Shown here piece after piece: positions 56,496 through 57,171 of a stretch of 57,171 bases of DNA (position 1 is its first letter; the number at the start of each line of letters is the position of its first letter). The notes beneath the pieces were generated by a model, which was not told the DNA's origin, did no database searches, and worked only from the letters and a program-made list of their open reading frames with translations. The stretch is from the NCBI GenBank assembly GCA_031292435.1, contig JARLHD010000381.1, positions 1-57,171 on the forward strand, in the 5' to 3' direction. The stretch is from Ignavibacteriaceae bacterium (GTDB lineage Bacteria; Bacteroidota; Ignavibacteria; Ignavibacteriales; Ignavibacteriaceae). The position numbers were made by a program, and so were the translations under genes.

Positions 56496-57171
56496 ATGAT
56501 TAAACAGTTACAGCAAATTAACCTGACGGCGAGAGAAGCTGAGGTATATATTGCCCTTCTTCAGAAGAAAGAATTCAATGCTTCAGAACTTACAAAAATT
56601 ACTAATGTAACACGTACAAAAATTTACGAGATCCTTCAAAATCTGATAAATAAGGGAGCCTGCCTTGAAAGCTATAAAGATGGACAAAAAATATTTCGTG
56701 GAATCGAACCTAAAATCGCTCTCCAGAATATAATTTCAAATTTCGAACTGGAGTTCAATCAAAAAAAACAAGCAATTTTAGAACAGATGAATAGAGCAAC
56801 TAACATGTTGGAAAAGGAACTTGCTTGTATTTATTCAAACAATAAGCAGAAAATTGATACAATAGAATATATTGAAATTCTTAGTAATAGAAATCAGACC
56901 AAAGACAGATGGTTAAACCTGCAGCAAAATGCTAAACGTGAAATAGTTACATTTACTAGACCTCCTTATGTATCCCCCCGGCGGGGTGAAAATATGTCAG
57001 TTCTTGAGAAAGCAATCTCAAAAAAGAAAGTAATTGCAAAAAGCATTTATGAAAGTTGTGGACATACGTCATCTCCGGAATTAAAGGCAGAATTTGTCAA
57101 TAGCCTTGAATCTTATGAAAATATTGGCGAGGAAGTAAGAATTTTAGATAGGCTTCCTATGAAACTGTCTA
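56496..57171 (+). CDS. TrmB-like transcriptional regulator (truncated by the window end)
   Basis: The frame opens at ATG 56496 and runs off the edge after 225 codons. The N-terminus is a winged-helix domain of TrmB type: LTAREAEVYIALLQKKEFNA, then ELTKITNVTRTKIYEILQNL with the recognition helix, and a wing (YKDGQKIFRGIEPKIAL). A coiled coil follows (about 75-110) and then the start of an effector domain. TrmB proteins respond to sugars in archaea, but bacterial members vary. Its targets may include itself or the divergent deformylase gene. Confidence 0.85.
   Translation, partial: MIKQLQQINLTAREAEVYIALLQKKEFNASELTKITNVTRTKIYEILQNLINKGACLESYKDGQKIFRGIEPKIALQNIISNFELEFNQKKQAILEQMNRATNMLEKELACIYSNNKQKIDTIEYIEILSNRNQTKDRWLNLQQNAKREIVTFTRPPYVSPRRGENMSVLEKAISKKKVIAKSIYESCGHTSSPELKAEFVNSLESYENIGEEVRILDRLPMKLS

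Overview
The window is about 57 kb of AT-rich bacterial chromosome, roughly 35% GC by eye. It looks like ordinary core and envelope gene content with a few accessory genes and no phage, insertion sequence or CRISPR array. Several features suggest the FCB group (Bacteroidota/Ignavibacteria/Chlorobi relatives): candidate promoter -7 elements of the TAnnTTTG type, frequent TTG/GTG starts, a tRNA without encoded CCA, and a gene set with a MacB-type efflux operon, a DUF6600 protein, DUF1684 and DUF2007 proteins, and a Bacteroidota-like GlmM. An Ignavibacteria-like organism is my best guess; this is inference from content, not from a marker gene alignment.

Layout. 1-4.0 kb: end of a TPR-like gene, then tig-clpP, tRNA-Leu(TAG) and a radical SAM gene, all on the minus strand. 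4.1-9.8 kb (+): PP2C phosphatase, murA, a large membrane protein with an HEXXH...E metallopeptidase signature and TPR-like tail, and a CCA-adding/poly(A) polymerase family enzyme. 9.9-19.2 kb (+): a tripartite efflux operon (TolC, membrane fusion protein, MacB-type ATPase, three FtsX/MacB permeases) that runs by an 8-nt overlap into a ferritin-VIT1 fusion (MbfA-like), followed by a DUF1684 lipoprotein. 19.2-20.3 kb (-): a wrecked methyltransferase gene and a transglutaminase-like protein. 20.6-29.1 kb (+): a large secreted protein of unknown function, a DinB-like protein, a cytochrome c, a DHFR-family reductase, DoxX, a glycosyltransferase, an NAD(P)-binding protein, a TPR lipoprotein and a DUF58 protein. 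29.1-30.5 kb (-): glmM.

30.7-39.0 kb (+) is the clearest metabolic module, tyrosine breakdown: 4-hydroxyphenylpyruvate dioxygenase, homogentisate dioxygenase, a HisC-like aminotransferase, fumarylacetoacetase and acetoacetyl-CoA synthetase, followed by a STAS protein and a POT-type transporter. Together they would take tyrosine to fumarate and acetoacetyl-CoA. No maleylacetoacetate isomerase is present in the cluster.

39.0-46.0 kb (+): a tight housekeeping run, ymdB, an orphan DNA methyltransferase, folD, deoC, a HicB-like small protein, a TrmH-type RNA methyltransferase, aroA and an MsmX/UgpC-type ABC ATPase. 46.0-50.6 kb (-): a Q/N-rich DUF6600 protein and a coupled radical SAM / flippase-like / glycosyltransferase operon. 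50.7-53.7 kb (+): an SDR oxidoreductase, a 50-residue two-helix membrane peptide, a secreted protein of unknown function and a zinc-ribbon/DUF2007 protein. 53.8-56.1 kb (-): a pectinesterase-like exported protein and a peptide deformylase with a lipoprotein signal peptide. A TrmB-like regulator runs off the right edge.

The strongest second-look items are the lipoprotein deformylase with all catalytic motifs intact, the three-permease efflux operon coupled to a membrane ferritin, the orphan DNA methyltransferase inside a housekeeping operon, the membrane metallopeptidase behind murA, and three intergenic tandem repeats that all have an 11-bp period. I found no single locus that I can claim as a new defence or mobile system.
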